A DNA stretch of 64,000 bases from assembly GCA_021297855.1 (NCBI GenBank), contig JAJTHM010000058.1, forward strand, positions 25,177-89,176. The letters are read 5' to 3'. This DNA is from Sphingobacteriales bacterium. Lineage in GTDB: Bacteria > Bacteroidota > Bacteroidia > Chitinophagales > JADJOU01. Every line of letters begins with the position of its first letter. Within the stretch, counting starts at the first letter, position 1. Both the position numbers and the translations under genes were made by a program. The notes under the pieces were generated by a model, which worked only from the letters and a program-made list of their open reading frames with translations, did no database searches and was not told the origin of the DNA. Shown piece by piece: positions 42,266-51,623 of this stretch.

Positions 42266-44689
42266 TTATCCAGACATGATATCAGGCATATTGCAAACAA
42301 GGGAGAATCCGTCCTGTAAGGGTAAGCCAGCTACCATGAGGTCCTGAATAGATCCATCAAAAATGGCTGCTCCCTCCCAAGAGATTACAAGATCTTTACC
42401 CATAAGATTTCCATTACAGCTATTGTCTGTGAAGCTGAATATAGCCTCTTGACCATTTTGTGACATGGTTCGTGTCTTGAGTTTAAAATCAGGAGAGATG
42501 GTAGATTTATCTTTCATTTCTCCCATGGCGCTTTTTGATAGATCTTCTATCTCAAAGTCATTACCTATTTTTTTAATAGTTCTTACCATGGTCATGGGTA
42601 TTTTTTGACCCTGAACTTCTAACACTACGTCATAAGATAAATTGACTTCAATCAACGGATTCAGAATAGGAGGAAGACTTTTAACAGCCTTAAGATCTTT
42701 TTTTGTCTCATGTTTTACTTTTGATATATCTACTGTAAGTTCTTTGAGTTTGTCAGCCACATCTTGCGGCATGTCCTTTTGGTAGGGTGTACCGATGACT
42801 TCACTGAGAAATTTTTCAATACCCGCGTACATTGCTTTATTATTAATTGGTTTGTAAAAACCATGTCCTTCATCCTTTGCTAATAAATATTCAACTTTTT
42901 TCCCTTTATCTCTTAGGGCGACTACAATTTGGTCAGCTTCAGCTTGCTTGACCCGAGGGTCATTTGCTCCTTGGATGACAAGCAAAGGCTTATTTATTTT
43001 ATCTACATGAAATAATGGGCTAGCTTGGCGGATGAGTCTCTTTCCTTCGTCGGTGTTAGGGTCACCAACCATCTCATAAATCATGGCTCTTCCAGCCTCC
43101 CAATATGGTGGGATAGACTCAAGGAGAGTGAAAATGTTGCTCGGCCCTACTATGTCAACCCCGCAGGTATATAAATCTGGAGTAAAAGTTAATCCAGCTA
43201 AAGTGGCATAGCCCCCATAACTTCCACCCATAATAACAAGTTTATTAGGATCTGCAACCCCATTAGTTATAAGGTGTTTCACACCCCAAGTAATATCATC
43301 TTGCATTAGTTTACCCCATTGCTTATCACCTGCATTGAGAAATTTTTTACCATAACCACCGCTAGCTCGAAAATTTGGTTGAAATACAGCGAATCCGCGA
43401 TTGCAAAGAAATTGAACCTCGGCGCTATAGCCCCAATTATCTCTTGGACCTTTAGGGCCTCCGTGTATCAGCGCTATTAATGGAAGATTTTTCTTGGCTC
43501 CTTTCGGCAAAGAGAGGTATCCATTGATGTTCATCCCATCGCTGCTCGCATAATTAATTGGGAGCATTTCCACTAGCTCTGATTCTATTGACTTCAGTTT
43601 AGGACGAGGGCAATATTGGAAAGTAAGTTCACGTGTTTTGGTGTCAAAATAATAAACTTCAGGGACAAATTTGTCACTATAGGTTGATAGAAGCATTTTA
43701 CTATAGTCATTTGTATAACTGCTATAGCCTATTTCTCTTCCTGGAAATTTAGATTCTAAAAATTTATGGTTGTCTTCCCATGTTTTATTTTTCCAGTAGC
43801 GAATACGCTTATCGTTTGTATAGGAAATGTAAATAATTTCTCTTGTATTGTCATCGACAAAGAGATTTCCAAAATCTACTTGACCTTGTGGGTCTTTCTC
43901 AACTAGCGTTAATTGTTTGGTTGTTGGATTCATAAGGTATAGTTCGGATTTATCTAATTCTCCTTTGTTCGTTTCGAGATAAACTTGACTATTATCCTTA
44001 TTCCACATAAGAAAAGCGGCCCCTTCTTTCACATTGGTACTATATATTTCTTCTAGTTTATAACCTGCATCTATTCTATAGGTAACGGTATTTCCTTTCT
44101 CGTCCGTTTTGCTCAGTAGTCGCAGCTTTTCATCCCAGTCGAAATTAAAGTCAGTGATGCGATCCTTATTTTCATAGATCATGTCTAACTTACCCGTAGT
44201 GATGTTCAATTGGAATAGGTCGTGCCATTTTTTATCTCTATTGTTCAATCCTACAAGGAGAATAGAAGGATTTTTCTTGCTGACCATTTGGATATTAGCA
44301 GTTACATCTTTCATGGGAGTCAGGTTGCGAGCTTCGGGTAATTTGCCTATATAGGGGTCTAGGGCGAAAATATTCATATTCTCATCGCCGTCATTATCGC
44401 GCACGAAGAGGATATTTTTTGCATCTTCAGTCCAGAAATAACCATACATTGGCCGTTTTTGGTTAGTTAAAGGAATTGCTTTATCAAAAGACTCGTCGAA
44501 TTTTTTAATCCATAGGTTCATAATCCCTTCATATTCCTTTAGAAAAGTGACGTATTTGCCGTCAGGGCTCAACTGGCTACCAGAAATTTCTGGGTTGCCA
44601 AAGAATAATTCGCGGTCGATAAGTTTTGTCTCCTGTGATATCATAGAAAAAGAGAATAAATTGATTATTAATAAAATAAAGAGTTTCAT
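42266..44689 (-). CDS. S9-family prolyl oligopeptidase-like serine peptidase, C-terminus truncated
   Basis: An 807-residue exported peptidase (signal [18 protein letters not shown]). A beta-propeller of about 350 residues (repeats such as [15 protein letters not shown] and [18 protein letters not shown] blades) is followed by the alpha/beta hydrolase domain: [13 protein letters not shown], nucleophile Ser in [12 protein letters not shown], Asp in [12 protein letters not shown] and His in DEGHGF. A C-terminal beta domain follows and is cut short at TAA 42268-42266; the reading frame continues for 61 more codons. The catalytic triad is intact, so activity may survive. It cleaves oligopeptides or dipeptides in the periplasm. 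A TATTTTTG element precedes the ATG by 17 nt. Confidence 0.85.
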   Translation of the reverse strand: MKLFILLIINLFSFSMISQETKLIDRELFFGNPEISGSQLSPDGKYVTFLKEYEGIMNLWIKKFDESFDKAIPLTNQKRPMYGYFWTEDAKNILFVRDNDGDENMNIFALDPYIGKLPEARNLTPMKDVTANIQMVSKKNPSILLVGLNNRDKKWHDLFQLNITTGKLDMIYENKDRITDFNFDWDEKLRLLSKTDEKGNTVTYRIDAGYKLEEIYSTNVKEGAAFLMWNKDNSQVYLETNKGELDKSELYLMNPTTKQLTLVEKDPQGQVDFGNLFVDDNTREIIYISYTNDKRIRYWKNKTWEDNHKFLESKFPGREIGYSSYTNDYSKMLLSTYSDKFVPEVYYFDTKTRELTFQYCPRPKLKSIESELVEMLPINYASSDGMNINGYLSLPKGAKKNLPLIALIHGGPKGPRDNWGYSAEVQFLCNRGFAVFQPNFRASGGYGKKFLNAGDKQWGKLMQDDITWGVKHLITNGVADPNKLVIMGGSYGGYATLAGLTFTPDLYTCGVDIVGPSNIFTLLESIPPYWEAGRAMIYEMVGDPNTDEGKRLIRQASPLFHVDKINKPLLVIQGANDPRVKQAEADQIVVALRDKGKKVEYLLAKDEGHGFYKPINNKAMYAGIEKFLSEVIGTPYQKDMPQDVADKLKELTVDISKVKHETKKDLKAVKSLPPILNPLIEVNLSYDVVLEVQGQKIPMTMVRTIKKIGNDFEIEDLSKSAMGEMKDKSTISPDFKLKTRTMSQNGQEAIFSFTDNSCNGNLMGKDLVISWEGAAIFDGSIQDLMVAGLPLQDGFSLVCNMPDIMSG

Positions 44690-44706
44690 GAAATGAATTT
44701 AATGGA

Positions 44707-44714
44707 CAAAAATA
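44707..44714 (-). promoter_or_regulatory. -7 promoter element of the S9 peptidase gene
   Basis: TATTTTTG on the minus strand, 17 nt before the ATG at 44689. Confidence 0.5.
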
Positions 44715-44784
44715 TGAATAAGCCAATTGTTAGTAGGTTAAACTAGGTAAAAGTTACAAGTCTTATGAAATTATTATAACAAAA

Positions 44785-44807
44785 AAAATCCCCAAGAAGG
44801 GGATTTT
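44785..44807 (-). terminator. Intrinsic terminator of the small membrane-protein gene
   Basis: AAAATCCCC and GGGGATTTT form a 9-bp stem with a 5-nt loop, followed on the minus strand by eight T residues. It ends the gene at 44832-45125 and insulates the S9 peptidase promoter. Confidence 0.85.
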
Positions 44808-44831
44808 AAAATAGAATAAAGTTATGAAAAA

Positions 44832-45125
44832 CTATATTTTTATTTTTTCTTCTGTTAGATTGCCAGCAGAATCAATAGATATTCTTATTCTTTGTTCTTT
44901 GTTCTTTATTAATGCAAGCCAGCCCCAGACAAACAACCAAAATCCACAAGAAACCATAGAAATTAAAAAGTGAAGTAGGTGGTTTACTTTTTCACCTTGT
45001 TTAACCAAAACAGCAACAAGAGATTTATCGTTTCTATCAGCAACCATAAACCCTTCCATGGTTTTTGTTGAAATAATATTAGAAAATCTCTGAAATTTTT
45101 CTTCGTATGTATTAGTGTTGTCCAT
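44832..45125 (-). CDS. Small membrane protein of unknown function
   Basis: A 97-residue protein with an N-terminal hydrophilic region (residues 1-45, containing KTMEGFMVADRNDKSLVAVLVK) followed by one hydrophobic stretch (HLLHFLISMVSCGFWLFVWGWLALI, about 49-73) and a charged C-terminus (KEQRIRISIDSAGNLTEEKI). I do not recognise a named family. The pattern of a small N-domain that reads like R-x-D-x-S-x-VAVLVK with one membrane helix is common among uncharacterised small membrane proteins. It is a single-gene unit, with a TATTTTTG element (45167-45174) 41 nt upstream and a strong terminator downstream. Confidence 0.6.
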   Translation of the reverse strand: MDNTNTYEEKFQRFSNIISTKTMEGFMVADRNDKSLVAVLVKQGEKVNHLLHFLISMVSCGFWLFVWGWLALIKNKEQRIRISIDSAGNLTEEKIKI

Positions 45126-45166
45126 AAAAAATAAACAAGTTTTTTAAATAATTATAATTGACTTGA

Positions 45167-45174
45167 CAAAAATA
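45167..45174 (-). promoter_or_regulatory. -7 promoter element of the small membrane-protein gene
   Basis: TATTTTTG on the minus strand, 41 nt upstream of the ATG at 45125. Confidence 0.4.
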
Positions 45175-45196
45175 TAAAAATTTAACGAATATAAGA

Positions 45197-45517
45197 CTAT
45201 TTTTTTCGCATAGAAACGGCATATTCCGAAACGGCAACTATTTCTTCTGGAGTTAACAAGTTTTTATAGGGTGCCATAGCGCCTTTCCCATTCGTCACCT
45301 GGTTGACAATCTGGTCTATGCTCAAGGTGGATGCGGTTAAATCTTTTGCGCCACCAAAACCCATTTTGCCATCTATGCCATGACACGAGGTACATCGCTC
45401 GAAATATATGGTTTTCCCATCCGGTTTCAAGGAGGCTTCTTCTTTTTTCTCTAGTTTACAAGAATGGATTAAAAATAAAGTAGCTGTCAAAAATACAGCA
45501 TTAGTTGGTAATTTCAT
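45197..45517 (-). CDS. Class I c-type cytochrome lipoprotein
   Basis: A 106-residue periplasmic-facing lipoprotein with signal MKLPTNAVFLTATLFLIHS and lipobox Cys20. A single haem-binding motif CTSCH is followed by the Met-ligand region GKGAMAPYKNLLTPEEI. The size and the C-terminal EIVAVSEYAVSMRK helix are those of small cytochrome c class I domains that shuttle electrons to terminal oxidases. The open frame begins at 45631, but ATG 45517 gives the lipoprotein signal. It overlaps the upstream secreted-protein gene by 17 bp, so the two are translated together. Confidence 0.85.
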   Translation of the reverse strand: MKLPTNAVFLTATLFLIHSCKLEKKEEASLKPDGKTIYFERCTSCHGIDGKMGFGGAKDLTASTLSIDQIVNQVTNGKGAMAPYKNLLTPEEIVAVSEYAVSMRKK

Positions 45518-46343
45518 ATTGCGTATGTTGGCTTTTGTATAAAACATTGATATAATACTCATGAATTTGTCTGTTATAGAGCTCAACTTTGCTCGTATTA
45601 AGTGCGATTCTTCCTTCATTGAGGGCCACAATTTTCAAAATATTCTTGCCTGCTTGCGGAACAAGCTTAAAAACTGCTTTCTCGTCGGAGAGGAGAAAGT
45701 TGTTTATTACAACAGTTTCATTAAACACAATTTGCACCCTGTCTCCATCTATTTTTTGGTTATCATAGATTTTTAGATAGAGCGTATCTGCTCCTGCGTT
45801 AATTTCCACCTTATCATTTTCGCGAACTTGAATGAAATTAGTTTCTTTTTTTATTTTCTGACTTAGCAAATTGGTCAAAATAGCTTCTTCATCTTTTTCT
45901 GACAACAAGATTGGTTTTTTCTCCTCTTTAGGATATAGATTAAACTTAAAATCACGACAGATGACATTGATGTGACCCGAAGGGCAGTTTTGAGAATCCA
46001 AACTTTTAAATATACCGGCGATGGTGAAAATATTTTCTAAAAGAAAATAGACTTTTCCTTGAAAAAATATGGCACAGTCCGATTTGCTTCGGGCATATTC
46101 TCGCAAGTAAATTGTTTTATCCTCCGGGTTGAAATCTCCCGTTATCATGTGATTAACGGTCTTATTATTTTCATCTCTACTTAGGTTTCCTGTCACTTGG
46201 TAGCTAGAGTCAATGCTGATTTGAACTTCACAGTTTAGGTTTTTCTTATCTGAATACATGATAGAACCTTGAAAATCATTTTTTTGTCCAAGTAGCAATT
46301 GCCCTATACCCAAAGCTAATAATAATGAAATAAATTTAGTCAT
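45501..46343 (-). CDS. Secreted hypothetical protein
   Basis: A 280-residue exported protein (signal MTKFISLLLALGIGQLLLG) that I do not recognise by name. The N-terminal half is beta-rich with FQGSIMYSDKKNL and four Cys (including SQNCPSG and VICRDF). The C-terminal half carries a repeated Bacteroidota motif: DGDRVQIVFNETVVINNFLL, then GKNILKIVALNEGRIALNTS and YYINVLYKSQ, seen in many secreted proteins where a small beta-sandwich holds NEG and NT elements. It may bind carbohydrate or another ligand at the cell surface. It precedes and overlaps the cytochrome c gene. Confidence 0.65.
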   Translation of the reverse strand: MTKFISLLLALGIGQLLLGQKNDFQGSIMYSDKKNLNCEVQISIDSSYQVTGNLSRDENNKTVNHMITGDFNPEDKTIYLREYARSKSDCAIFFQGKVYFLLENIFTIAGIFKSLDSQNCPSGHINVICRDFKFNLYPKEEKKPILLSEKDEEAILTNLLSQKIKKETNFIQVRENDKVEINAGADTLYLKIYDNQKIDGDRVQIVFNETVVINNFLLSDEKAVFKLVPQAGKNILKIVALNEGRIALNTSKVELYNRQIHEYYINVLYKSQHTQYEITN

Positions 46344-46390
46344 GTATTTAATTATTAAGTTAGCTTTAGATAGAATAGTAAAGACTCCGT

Positions 46391-47230
46391 TTAATAAAGC
46401 TCCTTGTCCTGAATTTCGCTATCGTTTAATTTAACCTTCTTGTCGCTTGATTTGCGCATACGCATATTGAGCATTTCGATAAACAAAGAGAAAATGATTC
46501 CGAAATAGAGATAGCCTTTTGGAATGCTGTGCACTGCTACCGAATCCAATATTCGCAAATGAGCCATATGCGCACCTTCGGCTACTAGCATGACACCGAT
46601 AAGGATAAGGAAAGAAAGTCCTAGAATCTGTATCGTAGGGTGATTATTGACAAAATCAGATACCGGACCTGCAAACTTGAGCATGATGAGAATAGAGATA
46701 ATAACAGAAATAACCATAATTTCCATGCCCGTAGCATAGCCAAAGCCAACAGGTGGTGGAGCTAAACTAACTAACCCAATGGCTGTCAAAATAGAGTCAA
46801 AAGAGAACACTAAATTTAGAAGCGCAATTTGAATAATTGCTTTAGATACCGAAGTTGCTGACTTCCCAGAACTATATTCTGCGCCCTCCATTTTATCATG
46901 AATCTCAGATACAGCTTTGTAAAGAAGGAAAAGTCCTCCGAATAAGACAATGAGGCTTTGACCAGATATACCTATATCAATAAAATGAGTGTCAAGCGAT
47001 AGGAACGGTTGGTTGAGTTTGAGAATCCAAGTCAGACCAAAAAGCATGAGTATTCTGAATAGAAGGGCTAGGAAGAGGCCAATTCTCCTCGCCTTAGGCC
47101 TATCTGCTTCTTTGAGTTTACCCGTCACGATAGAGATAAAAACGATATTGTCTATTCCAAGAATAATTTCAAGAAAAGTCAGGGTCAGAATAGCCATCAA
47201 TGAGGCGGTTGAGAAAAGAGAAGTCTCCAT
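46391..47230 (-). CDS. TerC-family integral membrane protein
   Basis: A 279-residue membrane protein with about seven helices and the TerC signatures EIILGIDNIVFISIV (about 20-34) and NLVFSFDSILTAIGL (about 138-152), in which the membrane-embedded acidic residues of DN and FD are conserved. TerC/Alx-type proteins take part in manganese export, and some in tellurite resistance. A metal-ion role is likely. A hydrophilic C-terminal tail (RKSSDKKVKLNDSEIQDKELY) follows. The gene is not accompanied by other ter genes. Confidence 0.85.
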   Translation of the reverse strand: METSLFSTASLMAILTLTFLEIILGIDNIVFISIVTGKLKEADRPKARRIGLFLALLFRILMLFGLTWILKLNQPFLSLDTHFIDIGISGQSLIVLFGGLFLLYKAVSEIHDKMEGAEYSSGKSATSVSKAIIQIALLNLVFSFDSILTAIGLVSLAPPPVGFGYATGMEIMVISVIISILIMLKFAGPVSDFVNNHPTIQILGLSFLILIGVMLVAEGAHMAHLRILDSVAVHSIPKGYLYFGIIFSLFIEMLNMRMRKSSDKKVKLNDSEIQDKELY

Positions 47231-47432
47231 TTAACTAAAGCTTTTTTTGAATTAAAAATTTAATAATATTTGGTCTGCGAAAGTAATATAGAAAAATTAA
47301 ATGCCATAAGGATAGTAATTTTTGAAATTACAAAAGAAAAGACTATTTGTGGATATTAAATAAATGAAAATGAAATCAGAGATTTCGATACGCGGCGAAG
47401 CAGTCGGAGAACACGAGGAATGAAGAAAAAAC
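47231..47432. other. Intergenic region between terC and recQ
   Basis: About 200 bp without a gene. It holds a near-match DnaA box (TGTGGATAT at 47348-47356) and sequence like GAGATTTCGATACGCGGCGA (47379-47398), similar to dispersed intergenic repeats. No clear hairpin terminator was found. Confidence 0.35.
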
Positions 47433-49649
47433 CTACATCAAATTTTCCCCAATAAACTGCAACTTAACCAAACGAATATCATCTTCAGGTAAATCGTCGT
47501 CTAAGAAGTTTTCGTAGCATTCTTTGATATCCCCTGTTTCATTTTTTTGGAAAAACTCCATCATTTCATCGATGACTTCATCGTCAAGGATTTCTTTTAA
47601 ATAGTATCGGATATTGAGTTTGGTGCCGTTGAGGACTATAGATTCCAGTTCATCTACGAGATTTGTAAATTTCAAACCGAGTTCTTTTGAAATCGTTTCT
47701 AAAGAGATTTTTTTATCTATAGCGGCTATGATTTTTACCTTGTCGTTACTTTTATTGACGATGGTTTTGACCATGACATCATCTGGTCGCATGATGTCAT
47801 TTTCCTCTACATAGTCGGCTATAACCGTACAGAAGCATTTAGCATACTTGGCAGCCATAGCCTTGGTGACACCGGTTATGTTTCCAAATTCTTCTTCATT
47901 AATAGGATATTTCAAACACATTTCTTCTAGAGATGGCGCTTGAATAATCACATATGGAGGCTTGTTGGCTTTTTTGGCCTCTATTTTTCGTACATCCAAT
48001 AGTATGTTATACAGCTCCTTATCCATTGTGGAGGTGTTATTGCCAGCCAATACGATATCACCCTCGGTTTCATAATTATGATTTAGAGAAATATGAATAG
48101 GATAGGTCTTTTTGATGTAATCAAAACCTTTTTTTGTCAGCTTAAGGGTTCCATATTCTTCGACCTCTCTATAAACCAAGCCATGAATAATTGTTGTTCG
48201 TAAAACAGAAGTCCAATAATGTTCATTTTTATCACTGCCTTTGCCGAAAAAAGGCATTTGGTCGTGCTTGTAGGACAAAACGCCATCGGATTTTATTCCC
48301 ATGGCAATATTCATAATATGGGGCAAATAATGTGATTCAAGGCTTGAATTTATAATATTAAGGGAGAGGGAAATGTCTTCGGTGACGTCAACTTTTTCTT
48401 TTGGATTGACACAGTTGTCGCACATTTGAGATTCGGTACAAATTTTACTATCATATTCCTCCCCAAAATAATTGAGCAAATATTTCCTTCTACATTCCCC
48501 AGATTCGATATAGGCGACCGTTTCATCTATGAGTAGCATGCCTCTTTCTCTTTCCGTCACGGTCTTGTCGCTCAGCATTTTTTCTACTTTATGGATGTCT
48601 TTGTAGTTAAAATAGGCGATACAGTTTCCTTCGAGGCCATCTCTCCCAGCTCTCCCCGTTTCCTGATAGTAGTTCTCTAAAGATTTGGCAATATTATAGT
48701 GGATAACAAATCGAATATCGGGCTTATCTATCCCCATACCGAAGGCTACGGTAGCGACAATGACGTGAATGTCTTCGGCTAAAAACTCATCTTGGGTATT
48801 GGCTCTTAGTTTTGCTTCTAAGCCAGCATGATATGGAGCGGCTTTTATACCATTTAGACAGAGCGTTTCTGCTATTTTCTCCGCAGATTTTCTATTGAGT
48901 ACATAGATTATACCAGATTTTCCTTCTTGGTTTTTGATGTATTGGATAATATTTTTAACTGCCCAATCATCATTGATTTTATACCGGATTTCATAGTATA
49001 AATTTGGTCTATTAAATGAAGATACAAAAAGATTATGTTCCTTTAATCCGAGGTTCTTGACAATATCCGTCTGCACTTTTGGGGTGGCAGTTGCCGTCAA
49101 AGCCATAATGGGTACTTTGTAAGGTATTTTTTTAATCGCGTCTTTAATTTTTCGATACTCTGGGCGGAAATCATGTCCCCATTCAGAGATACAATGCGCT
49201 TCGTCGATAGCTACAAAAGAGATCTTAAATGCCTTCAAAAACTCTATATTATCTGGTTTGGCCAATGTTTCTGGTGCAATATAGAGGAGTTTGGTTCTAC
49301 CTTCTATCACCTCTTTTTCTACGGCTCTTTTTTGTCCTACATTGAGTGTACTATTATAGAAATGCGCTACGTTTTCATTTTCATTGTAGTTTCTTACCAG
49401 ATCTACCTGATTTTTCATCAATGCAATGAGAGGCGAAATGATAACAGCTGTTCCTTCGGAAATAATACCAGGCAATTGGTAGCACAATGACTTTCCTCCA
49501 CCAGTTGGCATCAGCACGAAAGAGTCCCTACCAGAGAGAATGGACTCTATGATTTTTTCTTGCTCACCTTTGAACGTATTGAATCCAAAATTCTTTTGGA
49601 GTAGTTCGGATAAGCGGGATTGAGAAATACTATTCGGCGCCACAAGCAT
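47433..49649 (-). CDS. recQ: ATP-dependent DNA helicase RecQ
   Basis: RecQ is a 3'-5' helicase used in recombination and fork repair. The 738-residue protein has Walker A MPTGGGKSLCYQLPG (about 49-63), motif II DEAHCISEWGHDFRPEY, YYQETGRAGRDG as motif VI, the zinc-binding cysteines of the RecQ-Ct domain (CRRKYLLNYFGEEY, CDNCVN), a winged-helix domain and an HRDC domain near PPYVIIQAPSLEEM. The C-terminal extension beyond HRDC is about 100 residues, longer than E. coli RecQ. A TTG three bases upstream is an unlikely start; ATG 49649 is used. No -7 element with full consensus was found. Confidence 0.95.
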   Translation of the reverse strand: MLVAPNSISQSRLSELLQKNFGFNTFKGEQEKIIESILSGRDSFVLMPTGGGKSLCYQLPGIISEGTAVIISPLIALMKNQVDLVRNYNENENVAHFYNSTLNVGQKRAVEKEVIEGRTKLLYIAPETLAKPDNIEFLKAFKISFVAIDEAHCISEWGHDFRPEYRKIKDAIKKIPYKVPIMALTATATPKVQTDIVKNLGLKEHNLFVSSFNRPNLYYEIRYKINDDWAVKNIIQYIKNQEGKSGIIYVLNRKSAEKIAETLCLNGIKAAPYHAGLEAKLRANTQDEFLAEDIHVIVATVAFGMGIDKPDIRFVIHYNIAKSLENYYQETGRAGRDGLEGNCIAYFNYKDIHKVEKMLSDKTVTERERGMLLIDETVAYIESGECRRKYLLNYFGEEYDSKICTESQMCDNCVNPKEKVDVTEDISLSLNIINSSLESHYLPHIMNIAMGIKSDGVLSYKHDQMPFFGKGSDKNEHYWTSVLRTTIIHGLVYREVEEYGTLKLTKKGFDYIKKTYPIHISLNHNYETEGDIVLAGNNTSTMDKELYNILLDVRKIEAKKANKPPYVIIQAPSLEEMCLKYPINEEEFGNITGVTKAMAAKYAKCFCTVIADYVEENDIMRPDDVMVKTIVNKSNDKVKIIAAIDKKISLETISKELGLKFTNLVDELESIVLNGTKLNIRYYLKEILDDEVIDEMMEFFQKNETGDIKECYENFLDDDLPEDDIRLVKLQFIGENLM

Positions 49650-49762
49650 CAAATTTTGAGACTAAAGATAATATTTTTTTAACAAGTGATAGAAAAATTA
49701 AAATCCTCAAAAAAAATTGGTTCTAGTATTTTGCAGTCAAATAAATTCTGTTAGAAATTAAG

Positions 49763-50395
49763 ATGCACATTCTTGCTATTGACACATCTACCAAATGTCT
49801 TTCCTTATCGCTAATAGATATATCGAAAGAGAACAGTATAGCTCATTATATAGAAACGGAGGAAGAAAATAACCATGCTAAAAAGATTAATTTGTCCATA
49901 CAAGACATTTTAGAAAAATGTGAGATAAAAATGGAGAATTTGTCTGCTATAGCTTTGAATGAGGGTCCAGGCTCATTTACTGGATTGCGAGTGGGCTCCT
50001 CGACGGCCAAGGGACTCTGTTATTCCTTGGACATTCCTTTGATTAATATATGTGGGCTGGGCGCATATGCTAGGTTTTTATATGAACTAAGACTAAATGA
50101 TTATAGCGATGTATTTGTACTTCTTGATGCGCGAAGAGGAAATTACTTCTATAGTCATTTTCCTTTCAGTAATGCGGAGGAACGAGCTAATTTCGGCCAC
50201 ATATCTGACATAGAAGCAATTATCAAAAGGAAACAAAGGCCATGGATTTATTATTTAGATAAGGATAGCGAGCCCCCTCTAAGCGCAAAAGACTTAACTC
50301 TTGTCATAATCGAAAAATGGAAGCAAAAAGTATTTGTAGATATTCGAAATTTTGAACCGCAATATATTGTCAATAATTACCAAACTAAGAAATGA
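49763..50395 (+). CDS. tsaB: tRNA threonylcarbamoyladenosine biosynthesis protein TsaB
   Basis: TsaB pairs with TsaD (and TsaE) to add threonylcarbamoyl to A37 of tRNAs that read ANN codons. The 210-residue protein has the ASKHA-fold start ILAIDTSTKCLSLSLID, the acidic-Ser block NEGPGSFTGLRVGSSTAKGL (typical YeaZ) and a degenerate remainder, as expected for a non-catalytic partner. The length is a little below E. coli TsaB (231). It overlaps the next gene by 4 bp (ATGA), so it leads a two-gene unit with the double-HTH regulator. Confidence 0.92.
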   Translation: MHILAIDTSTKCLSLSLIDISKENSIAHYIETEEENNHAKKINLSIQDILEKCEIKMENLSAIALNEGPGSFTGLRVGSSTAKGLCYSLDIPLINICGLGAYARFLYELRLNDYSDVFVLLDARRGNYFYSHFPFSNAEERANFGHISDIEAIIKRKQRPWIYYLDKDSEPPLSAKDLTLVIIEKWKQKVFVDIRNFEPQYIVNNYQTKK

Positions 50396-50988
50396 TTTTT
50401 GATCCTATTCGATTGCAAAAATTTAGATTGATGTTTCTCAAATTGAGAGCAATTAGTGGTTCAAGTCGATATTTCATTTTGAACATAATAAACAACCAAG
50501 AATTAATCAGTGTCGGCAAGTTGGTAGAACTCACTAATATGGACCAACCCATTGTCAGTCAGCATTTGGCGGTCCTAAAAAAAGCAGATTTGGTTTTTGC
50601 CAAGGCCCTTAAAAAAGAGCGACATTACTGCATAAACAAGTCTGAACTTGACAAACTTGTCTTTTTTTGTCAACGCTTGAGAGGGGAAAATGAAGAAATT
50701 GCGGTTGAATTGAATAATGCCTACTCAAGAGTTTTAGAGGCTTATAAGTATTTTAAATTTCTGCTTCATCCAGGAAGAATGTCGCTGATAGAAATAATGA
50801 ATAGGCGAGGGTTATCGAGCGTCAATGAGTTAGCGGAAATCTCAAAGCAATCTCAATCAATCGCCTCCCAGAATTTAAAGGTTCTTAAAGATTTGGCGTT
50901 GCTTATTAAAAAGGAAGATGGAAGGAGAATAATTTATTCTTTGAACAAGGAGCGTATCGATGCTTTATATAGTTTATTGAAAGATTGA
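50392..50988 (+). CDS. Tandem-winged-helix (ArsR-like) transcription regulator
   Basis: A 198-residue protein with two consecutive ArsR/SmtB-type HTH domains. The first has LVELTNMDQPIVSQHLAVLKKADLVF (about 43-68) and the wing ERHYCINKSEL. The second has LAEISKQSQSIASQNLKVLKDLALLIKK (about 148-175) and the wing GRRIIYSLNKERI. The two halves align with each other, so the gene seems to have arisen by internal duplication. There is no metal-binding cysteine set of the classic ArsR kind. It overlaps tsaB by 4 bp and probably regulates a nearby or linked operon. Confidence 0.75.
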   Translation: MIFDPIRLQKFRLMFLKLRAISGSSRYFILNIINNQELISVGKLVELTNMDQPIVSQHLAVLKKADLVFAKALKKERHYCINKSELDKLVFFCQRLRGENEEIAVELNNAYSRVLEAYKYFKFLLHPGRMSLIEIMNRRGLSSVNELAEISKQSQSIASQNLKVLKDLALLIKKEDGRRIIYSLNKERIDALYSLLKD

Positions 50989-51062
50989 AAGTAGTTGGGT
51001 TAAAATATGGACAAAAAACACGAACTGTGACAAGCAAAATTTAAAAATTATTTATTGAGATG

Positions 51063-51070
51063 TAGCTTTG
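51063..51070 (+). promoter_or_regulatory. -7 promoter element of the NlpC/P60 gene
   Basis: TAGCTTTG ends 6 nt before the ATG at 51077. It overlaps the TTG at 51068 that would otherwise be a candidate start, so that start is unlikely. Confidence 0.5.
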
Positions 51071-51076
51071 CAAATT

Positions 51077-51619
51077 ATGTCTAGGGTCGTATATTTTTTA
51101 TTTTTTGTCATCTTTCTCAATTTAACTTCCTGTGGTATTTTCAAGAATAATTCCAAAAAACCATCGACTAAAGTTGAAAAGCCAAGTTCGGGCAAGCGAG
51201 CATTATTGGAAAAATATAGCAAGTTATTAGGAGAAGAAGTAGATGATGAAAAACTCTATGGTTTTATTGACGCATGGATGGGTGTTCCATATAAATTTGG
51301 CGGCAAAACGAAAAGAGGAGTGGATTGTTCAAATTTTACTTGTGAATTGTTGAGGCAGGTCTATGCATTTCCTAGCACCTTTTATTTTCCCTCTTCAAAA
51401 TTGGCAGAACAGGGGAAAAGAATACATAAAAATGAGGCAAAAGAAGGGGATCTCATTTTTTTTTCCATCAATCAAAACTCAAAAATTTCACATGTGGGGA
51501 TTTACCTAACTAGAAATAAATTCGTTCATGCGAGCACAGGACAAGGCGTGATTATTAACTCATTAGAAGAGGATTATTACAAGAAAAGAATTGCTTTTTT
51601 TTCAAGAATAAAAAAGTAA
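51077..51619 (+). CDS. NlpC/P60-family peptidoglycan endopeptidase lipoprotein
   Basis: A 180-residue lipoprotein (signal MSRVVYFLFFVIFLNLTS, lipobox Cys19) with a C-terminal NlpC/P60 domain. The catalytic Cys is in RGVDCSNF (about Cys84), with the catalytic His in KISHVGIYL (about 139) and a third polar residue, probably the His in KFVHAST (about 151). These enzymes cut D-glutamyl-meso-diaminopimelate bonds in peptidoglycan. Basic low-complexity linker KKPSTKVEKPSSGKR separates the anchor from the domain. ATG 51077 is chosen because the -7 element overlaps the earlier TTG. It converges with the DUF6089 gene 4 bp away. Confidence 0.88.
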   Translation: MSRVVYFLFFVIFLNLTSCGIFKNNSKKPSTKVEKPSSGKRALLEKYSKLLGEEVDDEKLYGFIDAWMGVPYKFGGKTKRGVDCSNFTCELLRQVYAFPSTFYFPSSKLAEQGKRIHKNEAKEGDLIFFSINQNSKISHVGIYLTRNKFVHASTGQGVIINSLEEDYYKKRIAFFSRIKK

Positions 51620-51623
51620 TACC

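Noticed and set aside
51068..51076. TTG start of the NlpC gene at 51068
   Set aside because: It overlaps the TAGCTTTG promoter element; ATG 51077 gives a proper lipoprotein signal.
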